The position numbers were made by a program, and so were the translations under genes. DNA of 5,944 nucleotides from Phycisphaerae bacterium. GTDB taxonomy: Bacteria; Planctomycetota; Phycisphaerae; UBA1845; Fen-1342. Positions 1-5,775 of the stretch are shown here, one piece after another; within the stretch, counting starts at the first letter, position 1, and each line of letters starts with the position of its first letter. The DNA lies in NCBI GenBank assembly GCA_022842805.1, contig JALHOX010000288.1, forward strand, positions 1 to 5,944. The letters run 5' to 3'. Below the pieces are notes generated by a model, which was not told where the DNA came from, did no database searches, and worked only from the letters and a program-made list of their open reading frames with translations.

Positions 1-13
1 GCTCTTCCGATCT
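1..13 (+). other. Illumina adapter remnant at left end
   Basis: The first 13 bases, GCTCTTCCGATCT, are identical to the 3' end shared by Illumina TruSeq-type adapters. They are sequencing-library sequence, not genome. Genomic sequence starts at about base 14, so the truncation of the helicase gene here is technical. Confidence 0.95.
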
Positions 14-788
14 CGGGGCCGGTTCGTTCGAAGGGCTGTTCGTAAAAAACCTGGAGAACGTGCAGGGCGACGAGCGCGACGTGATCATCATCAGCACGAC
101 ATACGGCCCCGACGCGAAGGGACGCTTCTATCGCCGCTTCGGCCCGCTCGGCATGCCGGGCGGCGGCCGACGACTGAACGTGCTGGTGACCCGGGCGCGG
201 GACGAAGTGCATCTCGTTACGTCGATTCCGCGCGAAGCCTATCAATCGCTCCCGCCGACGCCCGCGGGGCAGGCGCCGGGCGGCGGATGGCTCCTCTTTG
301 CCTACCTGAAATTCGCCGAGGAGTTGCACGCGGAGTACGAGGCTCTGCGAAACGAGTCACAGACGGGCGGCGGCTCGAACGCCTCTGCTCGAAACGGCGC
401 CGCTGCGGCGGGCGAATCGCACACACCGGAAAAGCCGCGTTGGCGCGTGAACGACGCGGTCGAGCGGCCGTCGCCATTGGCCGCGCCGCTGGCGGCCCAA
501 CTCTGCCCGGCCCTGCTCTGCGAGGGCGTTGCAAGCTGGGGCAACGACGGTTTCTGCGTCGACCTCGCGCTGACACGCCGCGCGGCGGAAAAGCAGCACA
601 CGGTGGGTTGGCTCTGCGACTGGAATCACTATCGGGCGGCGGAGGACCCGGTCGATTGGGAGGTCTATCGGACCGGGATTCTGGCCGGTCAGGGATGGAA
701 GCTGCAGCGGCTTTGGTCGCCGATCTTCGTGCGAGATGCTGAGCGCGTGCGGGGGCAGATCCGGGCGTCGCTGGAGGGCGCGACGTAG
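14..788 (+). CDS. Superfamily 1 helicase with C-terminal Vsr/MTES_1575-like nuclease domain (5' partial)
   Basis: This is the last ~257 codons of a much larger gene; the frame is open from the adapter junction, so the GTG at 60 is not the start. Seen: FVKNLENVQGDERDVI (about 39-86) is helicase motif V of the UPF1-like SF1 group, and RRLNVLVTRAR (about 168-200) is motif VI with its ATP-contacting arginines. A Gly/Ala/Ser-rich linker (about 357-420) leads to a C-terminal domain (about 470-760) with GFCVDLAL, CDWNHY and GWKLQRLWSPIF. This matches the plan of the REase_MTES_1575/Vsr-like fold: Asp at 561-563, a core strand ending CD, then GW-x-x-x-R-x-WS. Known family: such domains end long multidomain helicases (often with DUF4011 and DUF3320 parts) suspected in DNA repair or defence. 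Odd: the usual Glu of the ECDG motif is Leu (612-614), so nuclease activity is doubtful. No DUF3320 follows; the gene stops at TAG 786-788. The substrate is unknown. Helicase assignment is firm; nuclease-fold assignment is good but made by eye. Confidence 0.87.
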
Positions 789-1027
789 TAGCTCGCCTCG
801 TTTCGAGCCGCGTCACGCGCTGGCTGGTCGGTACAACGCCCGAATCGTCGACGGAGCGAGCAGCCGGTGAGCGTTGATTTTGCATGCTATGGGTAGTTGT
901 TCGAATCTTGCCGGGCCGCGCTGGAGAATGGGCGGCGTGGATATCGGACTTGCGCGAAAAGCGGCCCCTGCGCGACGGACACTCTTGCGTCCGATAGACT
1001 TTGTGGGAGCTTTTCGACTCCGGCGCT

Positions 1028-1034
1028 GGGAGAA
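1028..1034 (+). promoter_or_regulatory. Ribosome binding site deciding the CAP lipoprotein start
   Basis: GGGAGAA lies 5 bases before the ATG at 1040. The frame is also open to a TTG at 1001, but that start has no Shine-Dalgarno-like sequence at a normal distance. The ATG also puts the basic residues directly before the hydrophobic segment of the signal peptide. Confidence 0.65.
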
Positions 1035-1039
1035 GCTGT

Positions 1040-1768
1040 ATGCGCATTGGTCGTCATTCGCACGATTCATCGCTCCACGGACGGATCGGCCCGCGGGCCG
1101 GTTTATGGCTGTTCGTCTTCGCGCTGGTCGGCTGCGTGCCGGTGCCGACGAGCGACTCGTATACGCCGTTCGGCCTGGGCGACCTCACCGGCCTGTCGCC
1201 GACGCCGGTTGGCGCGAGCGGAACGGACGCCGGAGACGATGGCGATGTCGTCGCGGGGATCAGCAATGACGGCGCCGACGGTATCGCCTCGGTGCTGGCG
1301 AGTGAGTTCCCCACTTGTCGCACCTTTGCGCAGGCGGACCTGTGGCGAAACGAGGTCTTGGAACTGGTCAATCAGGAGCGCGAGCGTGAGGGGCTGTCGC
1401 CGGTTCGGCGAAACGCAACGCTCGAAGCGCAGGCGGAGCAGTATGCCTGCGAGATGATCCACTACAACTTTTTCGCGCACGACAATCCGGTGACCGGCTC
1501 AACGCTGCGTGATCGCAATCGCGAATTCGGCTACCCGTTTCTGCGGATCGGCGAAAACCTCGCCGCAGGGCAGCGTTCGCCCACGGAAGTAATGAACGGG
1601 TGGATGAACAGTCCGGGCCATCGCGCGAACATTCTCAATCCCGACTTCATCGATTTGGGAATCGGCATCCGCTCGGGCGGGTCCTACGGCTACTACTGGG
1701 TGCAGGAGTTCGGCTCGCCGGCCGCGGTGCCCGTGCGCATCGGCGAGGGTCGAACGGACACGCGCTGA
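1040..1768 (+). CDS. CAP/SCP-domain (YkwD-like) lipoprotein
   Basis: A 242-residue secreted protein. Residues 1-20 are rich in Arg and His; residues 21-31 are hydrophobic (GLWLFVFALVG) and run into a lipobox LVGC with Cys32 as the likely lipidated residue. A low-complexity spacer rich in Gly, Asp, Ser and Pro (about 33-90) would hold the domain away from the membrane. The CAP domain (about 100-226) shows the family marks: LWRNEVLELVNQERER, His147 in FFAHDNP, GENLAAG with Glu172, GWMNSPGHRANILNP with His194, and YYWVQEFG. His147, Glu172 and His194 belong to the conserved CAP cavity. Cys93 and Cys137 could form a disulfide. Bacterial CAP proteins of this type are widespread on the cell surface; few have a defined activity, so no reaction is assigned. 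It stands alone on the plus strand, 251 bases after the helicase gene, and converges on tRNA-Thr. I saw no convincing promoter in 789-1039. Confidence 0.9.
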   Translation: MRIGRHSHDSSLHGRIGPRAGLWLFVFALVGCVPVPTSDSYTPFGLGDLTGLSPTPVGASGTDAGDDGDVVAGISNDGADGIASVLASEFPTCRTFAQADLWRNEVLELVNQEREREGLSPVRRNATLEAQAEQYACEMIHYNFFAHDNPVTGSTLRDRNREFGYPFLRIGENLAAGQRSPTEVMNGWMNSPGHRANILNPDFIDLGIGIRSGGSYGYYWVQEFGSPAAVPVRIGEGRTDTR

Positions 1769-1817
1769 AGCACATGCGGCTGGGGGCGGGGCTCGCGATC
1801 GTGGGGGGAGGGGAAAC

Positions 1818-1889
1818 AGCCGATGGAGGGACTCGAACCCTCAACCCCGGCTTTACGAAAGCCGTGCTCTACCATTGAGCTACATCGGC
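1818..1889 (-). tRNA. tRNA-Thr (anticodon CGU)
   Basis: The minus strand folds into a complete cloverleaf. The acceptor stem GCCGATG/CATCGGC is perfect over 7 bp, the D stem is GCTC/GAGC with loop AATGGTA, the anticodon stem is CGGCT/AGCCG with loop TTCGTAA, the variable loop has 5 nt, and the T stem is GAGGG/CCCTC with loop TTCGAGT. The anticodon CGU reads the Thr codon ACG, in keeping with GC-rich coding. The discriminator base is U, and the 3' CCA is not encoded, so it must be added after transcription. It lies 119 bases downstream of the rhomboid stop on the same strand, but has its own candidate promoter. I see no U-rich terminator after it. Confidence 0.95.
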
Positions 1890-1920
1890 GCTGAGCGTCT
1901 TTGATGACGTCGAGTCGCGT

Positions 1921-1949
1921 AGTGTAAGCCGGTCGTTTTTTGGCGGCAA
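1921..1949 (-). promoter_or_regulatory. Candidate sigma-70-type promoter for tRNA-Thr
   Basis: On the minus strand TTGCCG (1944-1949) and TACACT (1921-1926) are separated by exactly 17 bases. Each matches 4 of 6 bases of the -35 and -10 consensus. Transcription would start near 1914, about 25 bases before the mature tRNA 5' end at 1889, leaving a leader for RNase P to remove. The spacer contains a run of six A residues. The assignment rests only on pattern and position. Confidence 0.45.
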
Positions 1950-2008
1950 GTTGCCCGTGATCGCTCGCCGCAGGCGGTCCCAGGCAGATTCGGCGCGGGC
2001 CCCTGCGA

Positions 2009-3157
2009 CTACGGCGTCGCGCGGACCGCCGCCAACTCCTCCTGCGCCCGAATCGCGTCCCCGCCGGGCGGCAGTCGATCGATTGCCGCCAGCAAATAGC
2101 GCTCCGCGGTCGCCCGATCGCCGAATTGCCGATGGTGGAGCACGCCTAGAACGAGCAGCACCTGGGGCGTTTCGGCCGCGGTCGGGTAGGCCTGCGTGAA
2201 ATCGTGGTACAGGCGAACGGCGACGGGATACGCGCTGGCGGCGGAGGCGTAATTTGCGAGCCGCAACTGATCGGTCTTCGAGAGCACGGCGGTTGGTTGT
2301 TCGCGGATCAGCGCCAGATAGCTCTGCGTCGCGGACTCGATCTCGCCGTTGTTGAGGAACGCGCGCACTTCCTCACGCAATGTCTCGGCACGGCTGGGCG
2401 GGGCCCACTCGGTCGGTCCGCCGCCGATGGTCCGGCGCACCGCGCCGTCGCGATCGAGGTCGCTGATGCGTGCCTTCCGGCGCCACTGGCTCCAGACCCC
2501 GGCCAGGTCATAAGCCGAGCGCGGCAGGGCGTTGCAAAAAAGCAGTAGCGCCGAAACGACGAAGCCGAAGGCGTAGCCGCCGAGGTGGGCTGAGTAGGCC
2601 ACGTTGGACATGGGGCCGCGCTCAAGCGCCGGGGAGAGGATGTTGTCCCAAAGAATGATCTTGAGCACGATCAGCACGGTCGACGGCAGCAGGAAGCGCT
2701 GCATGATCACGAAGACCCAAAGCAGCATGTGGATATCGACTTTGGGGTACAGAACCAGAAACGCGGTGGTCACCGCCGCAATCGCCCCGGACGCACCCAC
2801 CATCGGATTGTCGGCGGTCAGGGTGAAGACGATGGCCGCGAACACGCCGCCCGCGAGATAGAAAAAGAGGTAAGGCAGCCCGCCCATTCGATCGCAAACC
2901 GCATTGCCGAAAACCCACAAAAAGAGCATGTTGCCGACCAGGTGGGCGGCGTCGCCGTGCAGGAACTGATAGGTCACATATTGCCACAGCAGAGGACGGG
3001 CGGCGTCGAGCGTCCAGTAGTCCTGAATCGCGGCGCCAAACGCCCCGCCGATGGCGTGGGTGAAGAGAAAGATCACGACATTGGCCGCAATCAGCAGGTG
3101 ATTGGCGGTCGGTTGTCGCCGCAGGCGCACGCTGGTGTCGATTGGGATCAGGATCAT
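2009..3157 (-). CDS. Rhomboid-family intramembrane serine protease with TPR-like C-terminal tail
   Basis: A 382-residue protein from ATG 3157. The N-terminal ~210 residues form a six-helix rhomboid core. Seen: HGDAAHLVGN (His72 and Asn76, the HxxxN motif of the oxyanion region), GASG with catalytic Ser123, and AHLGG with His191, completing the Ser-His dyad. Rhomboids cleave transmembrane segments of other membrane proteins inside the bilayer. After the last helix the chain leaves the membrane, and about residues 255-382 are soluble and alpha-helical, with short repeats such as ALIREQP, YHDFTQAYP and AERYLLAAID. These resemble tetratricopeptide repeats that could recruit substrates or partners. 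Start: the frame stays open upstream with ATGs at 3313 and 3256, but that extension is Pro/Arg-rich and unlike the family. MILIPIDTSVRLRRQP is a typical rhomboid N terminus, so 3157 is preferred; no strong ribosome binding site precedes any of the three. TACAAT (3169-3174, minus) could be a -10 box giving a near-leaderless transcript. Natural substrates are unknown. Confidence 0.88.
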   Translation of the reverse strand: MILIPIDTSVRLRRQPTANHLLIAANVVIFLFTHAIGGAFGAAIQDYWTLDAARPLLWQYVTYQFLHGDAAHLVGNMLFLWVFGNAVCDRMGGLPYLFFYLAGGVFAAIVFTLTADNPMVGASGAIAAVTTAFLVLYPKVDIHMLLWVFVIMQRFLLPSTVLIVLKIILWDNILSPALERGPMSNVAYSAHLGGYAFGFVVSALLLFCNALPRSAYDLAGVWSQWRRKARISDLDRDGAVRRTIGGGPTEWAPPSRAETLREEVRAFLNNGEIESATQSYLALIREQPTAVLSKTDQLRLANYASAASAYPVAVRLYHDFTQAYPTAAETPQVLLVLGVLHHRQFGDRATAERYLLAAIDRLPPGGDAIRAQEELAAVRATP

Positions 3158-3376
3158 CGCCGCAACATTGTAGAGCGGCGGCGGCGGCAGCGGCTTGAAG
3201 GGGCGGCGGCGCGGATTTGTGCCAACGTCGCAGGGGACCGGTCGGGCCCATTCCATTCCGCAGACCGGATTTTCATCGCGTCCCGGGCTGATTTTGCGTA
3301 GGTTCTTGCACATCGGAAGGCGAATCCCGGCTCGCGGCCGGGCCGCCGCGCTCGATGGCTGAAAGGAGACGGCTCG
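3158..3376. promoter_or_regulatory. Divergent intergenic region, rhomboid / DcrB-like
   Basis: This 219-base region separates two divergently oriented genes and must hold both promoters if the rhomboid starts at 3157. It includes a GGC/GCG triplet-rich stretch (about 3176-3214) and, on the minus strand, a TACAAT -10-like box (3169-3174). No good -35/-10 pair is evident for the plus-strand gene. If the rhomboid begins at an upstream ATG (3256 or 3313), part of it is coding. Confidence 0.4.
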
Positions 3377-3919
3377 ATGATGCGTTGGCTCCCGCCGCTG
3401 ATCGCCGGTCTGCTCGCGCTCTTTGCCCTGCTCGGAGGCGCAGCACCCAGCCCCGAGGACAAGCCGGGCGGCAAGGGCGCCGCGAAGTCGCTCTACCGCA
3501 ACAGCGAACTGGGCATCGCCCTGCGCCCGCCGAAGTTCGAGGCGCCGGCGGAGGTGCAGTCGGTGATGGCCGCAAGCTTCGCGGCCCCGGCCCGGGACGG
3601 CTTCGCGGCGAATCTAAACGTGATGGTCCAGCCCAAGATGACGAAGGAAGTCCTGGTCTCGATTACGAAGTCGCAGTTCGCAGCGATGGGGCTGAATGTC
3701 GTGGCGGAAAAAGAGCGAACGATCGGCGGGTTTGAAGCAGTCGAATACATCTACGAGAGCCAGCAGCAGGCCATGACGCTGCGGCACATCGCGGTGGGGG
3801 TGGTGGGGGAGAAGAACGTCTACCTGCTGACGGGAACTTCACTCGCGAGCCATTTCGCCGACTACGAACCCGCGTTTCGAGCGGCGATCGATTCGTTTCA
3901 GGCGAAAGCCACCGATTGA
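3377..3919 (+). CDS. Small exported DcrB/PsbP-like protein
   Basis: A 180-residue protein starting at ATG 3377, 7 bases after a strong Shine-Dalgarno sequence AAAGGAGA (3362-3369). Residues 1-22 form a signal peptide: Met-Met-Arg-Trp, then a Leu/Ala-rich hydrophobic stretch ending near GGAAP. There is no lipobox Cys, so the protein is probably released or periplasmic. A Gly/Lys/Pro linker (24-37) leads to one globular domain (about 38-178): GIALRPPKF, FAANLNVMVQP (76-86), IGGFEAVEYIYES and the ending FRAAIDSFQ. This order (a lipid-like or membrane-permeable start, F-x-x-N-x-N-V strand, central strands, closing helix with SFQ) resembles the DcrB/DUF1795/PsbP-like fold. The family has many exported proteins of unclear role, and no enzymatic motif is seen. 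It is transcribed divergently from the rhomboid gene and may share a 219-base control region with it. Family assignment is by eye and moderate. Confidence 0.78.
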   Translation: MMRWLPPLIAGLLALFALLGGAAPSPEDKPGGKGAAKSLYRNSELGIALRPPKFEAPAEVQSVMAASFAAPARDGFAANLNVMVQPKMTKEVLVSITKSQFAAMGLNVVAEKERTIGGFEAVEYIYESQQQAMTLRHIAVGVVGEKNVYLLTGTSLASHFADYEPAFRAAIDSFQAKATD

Positions 3920-3929
3920 AACGCTGTTC

Positions 3930-3961
3930 CCCCTCGGCGCAACGGGCGGGGCGCCGAGGGG
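3930..3961. terminator. Perfect 11-bp GC-rich hairpin after the DcrB-like gene
   Basis: CCCCTCGGCGC (3930-3940) and GCGCCGAGGGG (3951-3961) are perfect inverted repeats around a 10-base loop, starting 10 bases after the stop codon of the DcrB-like gene. The position fits a transcription terminator or an mRNA 3'-end stabiliser. No T-run follows on either strand, so it is not a standard intrinsic terminator. Confidence 0.5.
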
Positions 3962-4040
3962 CTTAGCACGTTTCGCGCAGGGGCAGTGCGAAGCGACGGG
4001 GGCTAAGAGCCAGGTGAAGACCCGGCGCACGCGCGCTGTC

Positions 4041-4073
4041 AACAAAAGCAAAGGGCGCGCTCGAAGCGCGCCC
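4041..4073 (-). terminator. Intrinsic terminator of the secE-nusG transcript
   Basis: On the minus strand GGGCGCGCT and AGCGCGCCC (4053-4073) form a perfect 9-bp stem with the tight loop TCG, followed directly by the U-rich tract TTTGCTTTTGTT (4041-4052). It lies 55 bases past the nusG stop codon. It is a standard Rho-independent terminator and marks the end of the cluster. On the plus strand no T-tract follows. Confidence 0.9.
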
Positions 4074-4128
4074 TGACACATGACACTTGTTAGCTGACAC
4101 TGCGAGCTGGACCCACCGCAGTCGCGAT

Positions 4129-4779
4129 TTAGATCGCTTCCACCTGCCAATACTCGATTTCAATCGGCGTCGGACGACCGAAGATCGCGGCGATGACGCG
4201 AACCGTGCCCTTGTGGGCGTTGATTTCGTCGACGGTACCTTCGAGGTTTTCGAAGGGGCCTTCCTTGACCTTGACCTTGTCGCCCTTCTTGAAGCCCAGA
4301 TTTTCGAGGCCTGGCGTCTCGTCGCGCTGCAGGGCGGCCGCGAGCATCTTTTCGACTTCGTCCATCTTCATCGGCGACGGCTTGCCGCCCGAGCCGATGA
4401 AGTCGCCCACGCCGGTCGTCTCTTTGATGACGAACCAGACATTCTCAGGGATGCGCCCGTCAGATTCCGTCGCCATCTCGACGAAGACGTAGCCCGGATA
4501 AAGCTTGCGGTGATAGACGCGCGCCGCGCCGCCGCGCATGCGCTTTTCGCGCTGCGTGGGCACAAGCACCCGGCCGACGCGGGCCTGCAGCGCCTCGATC
4601 TTAATCTTTCGGTCGAGCGCGTCGCTGACGCGATCTTCCATGTTGGACTGGACTTTAAGCACGTACCAGTGCATCCCGGGCTGCACCAGCGGGGCGGCCT
4701 CGGTCTTTGCGGCGGCGCCGCCATGGCTGGAAGCGGATTTCGGCTGCTCGGCGTTGCCTTGCGGTTGGTCTTGATTCAC
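4129..4779 (-). CDS. nusG: Transcription termination/antitermination factor NusG
   Basis: NusG binds the RNA polymerase clamp, aids processive elongation, and links polymerase to Rho or to ribosomal protein S10. At 216 residues it is longer than the ~180 usual for NusG, because of a 35-residue Gln/Ser/Ala-rich N-terminal extension. The NGN domain (about 36-150) begins MHWYVLKVQSNMEDRV and includes RKLYPGYVFVEM (91-102) and GVGDFIGSGGKPSPM. The KOW domain (about 163-214) has FKKGDKVKVKEGPFENLEG and ends EIEYWQVEAI. Start: GTG 4779, six bases after the secE stop codon, with GGAG inside the end of secE. An ATG at 4674 (residue 36) would give a classic short NusG, but it lacks a ribosome binding site and would leave a 111-base gap. 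The gene is co-transcribed with secE and followed by a strong terminator. The family is certain; the N terminus is less so. Confidence 0.97.
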   Translation of the reverse strand: MNQDQPQGNAEQPKSASSHGGAAAKTEAAPLVQPGMHWYVLKVQSNMEDRVSDALDRKIKIEALQARVGRVLVPTQREKRMRGGAARVYHRKLYPGYVFVEMATESDGRIPENVWFVIKETTGVGDFIGSGGKPSPMKMDEVEKMLAAALQRDETPGLENLGFKKGDKVKVKEGPFENLEGTVDEINAHKGTVRVIAAIFGRPTPIEIEYWQVEAI

Positions 4780-4785
4780 GGTGGG

Positions 4786-5367
4786 CTATTCTCCGCCGCC
4801 GAAGCCGAACATCGTTGCGACGCTGCGCAGGATGCCGAGCTTGAGGATGCCGATGGCCTCAAAGAAGAGGATGAAGCCGAAGTTGACCGCCGCCAGGAGC
4901 AGGCCCATGGCGAAGATGGTGAAGATCACGACGCGCGTCGCGCCGAGAACCTCGCGCCGGGTCGACCAGTTCACCTTCTTCATCTCGCCTTCGGTCGCGA
5001 TCATGAAGTCGACGATGCGCTTGTGCTGGCCCACGGCCCAAAAGATGAGGTAGGTCAGCACGGCGAGGGCGGCGACGGGCACGAGCAACTGGATCTGCTC
5101 TGTGTTTTGGCCGAGGCCGCCGAGGCGATTGTAAAGAAAGGCCACGCCCGCGAGGGCCAGCGCGAATCCGCCGATGGCGGAGCACCAGCGGACGTAGGTG
5201 CCCTGGTTGGGCTTGTACAGCGCGAACGGCGAGCCGCCCGGCGACCCGCGGTCGACGACGGCGGGGGCCTGCGAGGCGCCGCCGCGGGATTCGTCCTTGT
5301 CATTCATTGCGAGGGATGTCCTTGACGGGGCGGGCAGCGTTGCGGATGAAGAGTCGCGTTTGCTCAT
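4786..5367 (-). CDS. secE: Preprotein translocase subunit SecE
   Basis: SecE clamps SecY in the inner-membrane SecYEG channel for protein export. The protein has 193 residues. Residues 1-58 are polar, low-complexity and probably cytosolic. Three hydrophobic segments follow: about 61-79, 92-112 and 145-172. The diagnostic SecE part is EGEMKKVNWSTRREV (126-140), the amphipathic cytosolic helix, followed by the conserved TM helix beginning VVIFTIFAMGLLL. Three TM helices recall proteobacterial SecE, while many bacteria keep only the last. The soluble N-terminal region is unusually long. Start: ATG 5367 has AAGGG 11 bases upstream; an alternative ATG at 5307 (residue 21) has AAGGA at the same distance, and neither can be excluded. 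The gene lies 61 bases downstream of tRNA-Trp and 6 bases upstream of nusG, in one transcription unit. Confidence 0.96.
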   Translation of the reverse strand: MSKRDSSSATLPAPSRTSLAMNDKDESRGGASQAPAVVDRGSPGGSPFALYKPNQGTYVRWCSAIGGFALALAGVAFLYNRLGGLGQNTEQIQLLVPVAALAVLTYLIFWAVGQHKRIVDFMIATEGEMKKVNWSTRREVLGATRVVIFTIFAMGLLLAAVNFGFILFFEAIGILKLGILRSVATMFGFGGGE

Positions 5368-5428
5368 GGTTGCGGTCGCCCTTGCGGTTCGTTGTTGATA
5401 GAAGCCGTCGGCCGGGCGATTGACGGAT

Positions 5429-5501
5429 CAGGGGCAGAGGGACTCGAACCCCCAACCTGCGGTTTTGGAAACCGCTGCTCTGCCAATTGAGCTATGCCCC
5501 T
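5429..5501 (-). tRNA. trnW: tRNA-Trp (anticodon CCA)
   Basis: The minus strand forms a full cloverleaf. The acceptor stem AGGGGCA/TGCCCCT is perfect over 7 bp, the D stem is GCTC/GAGC with loop AATTGGCA, the anticodon stem is GCGGT/ACCGC with loop TTCCAAA, and the T stem is GGGGG/CCCTC (one G-U pair) with loop TTCGAGT. Anticodon CCA specifies tryptophan, and the discriminator G is the identity base expected for bacterial tRNA-Trp. The 3' CCA is not encoded. It sits between rpmG (24 bases) and secE (61 bases) on the same strand, a placement found in many bacteria, and is presumably cut from a shared transcript. Confidence 0.97.
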
Positions 5502-5525
5502 ACGCAAAGCATTTCGCTCCCGCAA

Positions 5526-5693
5526 TCACTTGCGCTTGATCTTGTGCAACGTCCGCTTGCGCAGCCGCGGGCTGAACTTCATCAGCGTGAGCTTGGTGGC
5601 GGTGCCGGTGACGTTGATCGACGTGCGATAGTTCAGGTCGCCCGTCTCCGTGCACTGCAGCCAGACGTATTCGCGTTTCTGTGACTTAGCCAT
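5526..5693 (-). CDS. rpmG: 50S ribosomal protein L33 (zinc-free type)
   Basis: A 55-residue basic protein of normal L33 length. It begins MAKSQKREYVWLQCTETGD, and its end contains the L33 signature KFSPRLRKRTLHK. L33 is a small component of the large ribosomal subunit near the E site. Of the four cysteines that bind zinc in the C+ form, only Cys14 remains; the second pair is absent (KFSPR in place of a CxxC context), so this is the zinc-independent C- form. ATG 5693 has AAGGA very close upstream (2 bases), an unusually short spacing. The gene lies 139 bases after the tuf stop, with a large hairpin between them, and 24 bases before tRNA-Trp. Confidence 0.95.
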   Translation of the reverse strand: MAKSQKREYVWLQCTETGDLNYRTSINVTGTATKLTLMKFSPRLRKRTLHKIKRK

Positions 5694-5775
5694 CGTCCTT
5701 CATTTCCGATTCCGGCGCAGCGGACGCGGTGACGCTTGCGTCTCCGATTTTCCGCGAGCCGCGGTTCAAAGACTG
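5694..5775 (-). other. Intergenic spacer between the tuf hairpin and rpmG
   Basis: This stretch of about 80 bases would hold a promoter for rpmG-trnW-secE-nusG if the tuf hairpin ends transcription. A TTGAAC -35-like element lies on the minus strand near 5764-5769, but no -10 box is found at the right spacing. A second copy of CCGCGAGC (5752-5759) repeats part of the hairpin arm at 5809-5816. Confidence 0.3.

Noticed and set aside
789..1039. A promoter or small gene between the helicase and the CAP lipoprotein
   Set aside because: TAGACT (995-1000) resembles a -10 box, but no -35 element lies 16-18 bases upstream. No small open frame there has a ribosome binding site.
217..1047. A 276-codon open frame on the minus strand over the helicase end
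   Set aside because: The translation is Arg/Pro/Ala-rich without domains, and it is antisense to a gene with clear helicase motifs. It is a GC-driven shadow.
897..1457. Plus-strand open frames at 874-1269 and 897-1457
   Set aside because: They overlap the CAP lipoprotein in other frames, have Arg/Ser-rich composition and lack a ribosome binding site or domain.
1818..2008. tRNA-Thr as an integration site for a mobile element
   Set aside because: No integrase gene and no second copy of the tRNA 3' end were found. The only similarity, to tRNA-Trp, is the common T-arm sequence.
3176..3214. GGC/GCG triplet-rich stretch as a repeat element
   Set aside because: The repeats are short and imperfect, and fit ordinary bias in a GC-rich genome.
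2622..3251. Long frames overlapping the rhomboid gene (minus 2622-3251 and plus 2729-3301)
   Set aside because: Both are compositionally biased and out of frame with the rhomboid motifs, which alone show conserved residues.
3158..3313. N-terminal extension of the rhomboid to ATG 3313
   Set aside because: The 52 extra residues are Pro/Arg-rich and unlike rhomboid N termini, and would use up most of the divergent promoter region. The ATG at 3157 gives a typical start.
4087..5325. A 412-codon open frame on the plus strand across nusG and secE
   Set aside because: It lies fully antisense to two certain genes. Its His/Asp/Arg/Leu-rich composition is typical of the antisense frame of GC-rich coding DNA, and it has no recognisable domain.
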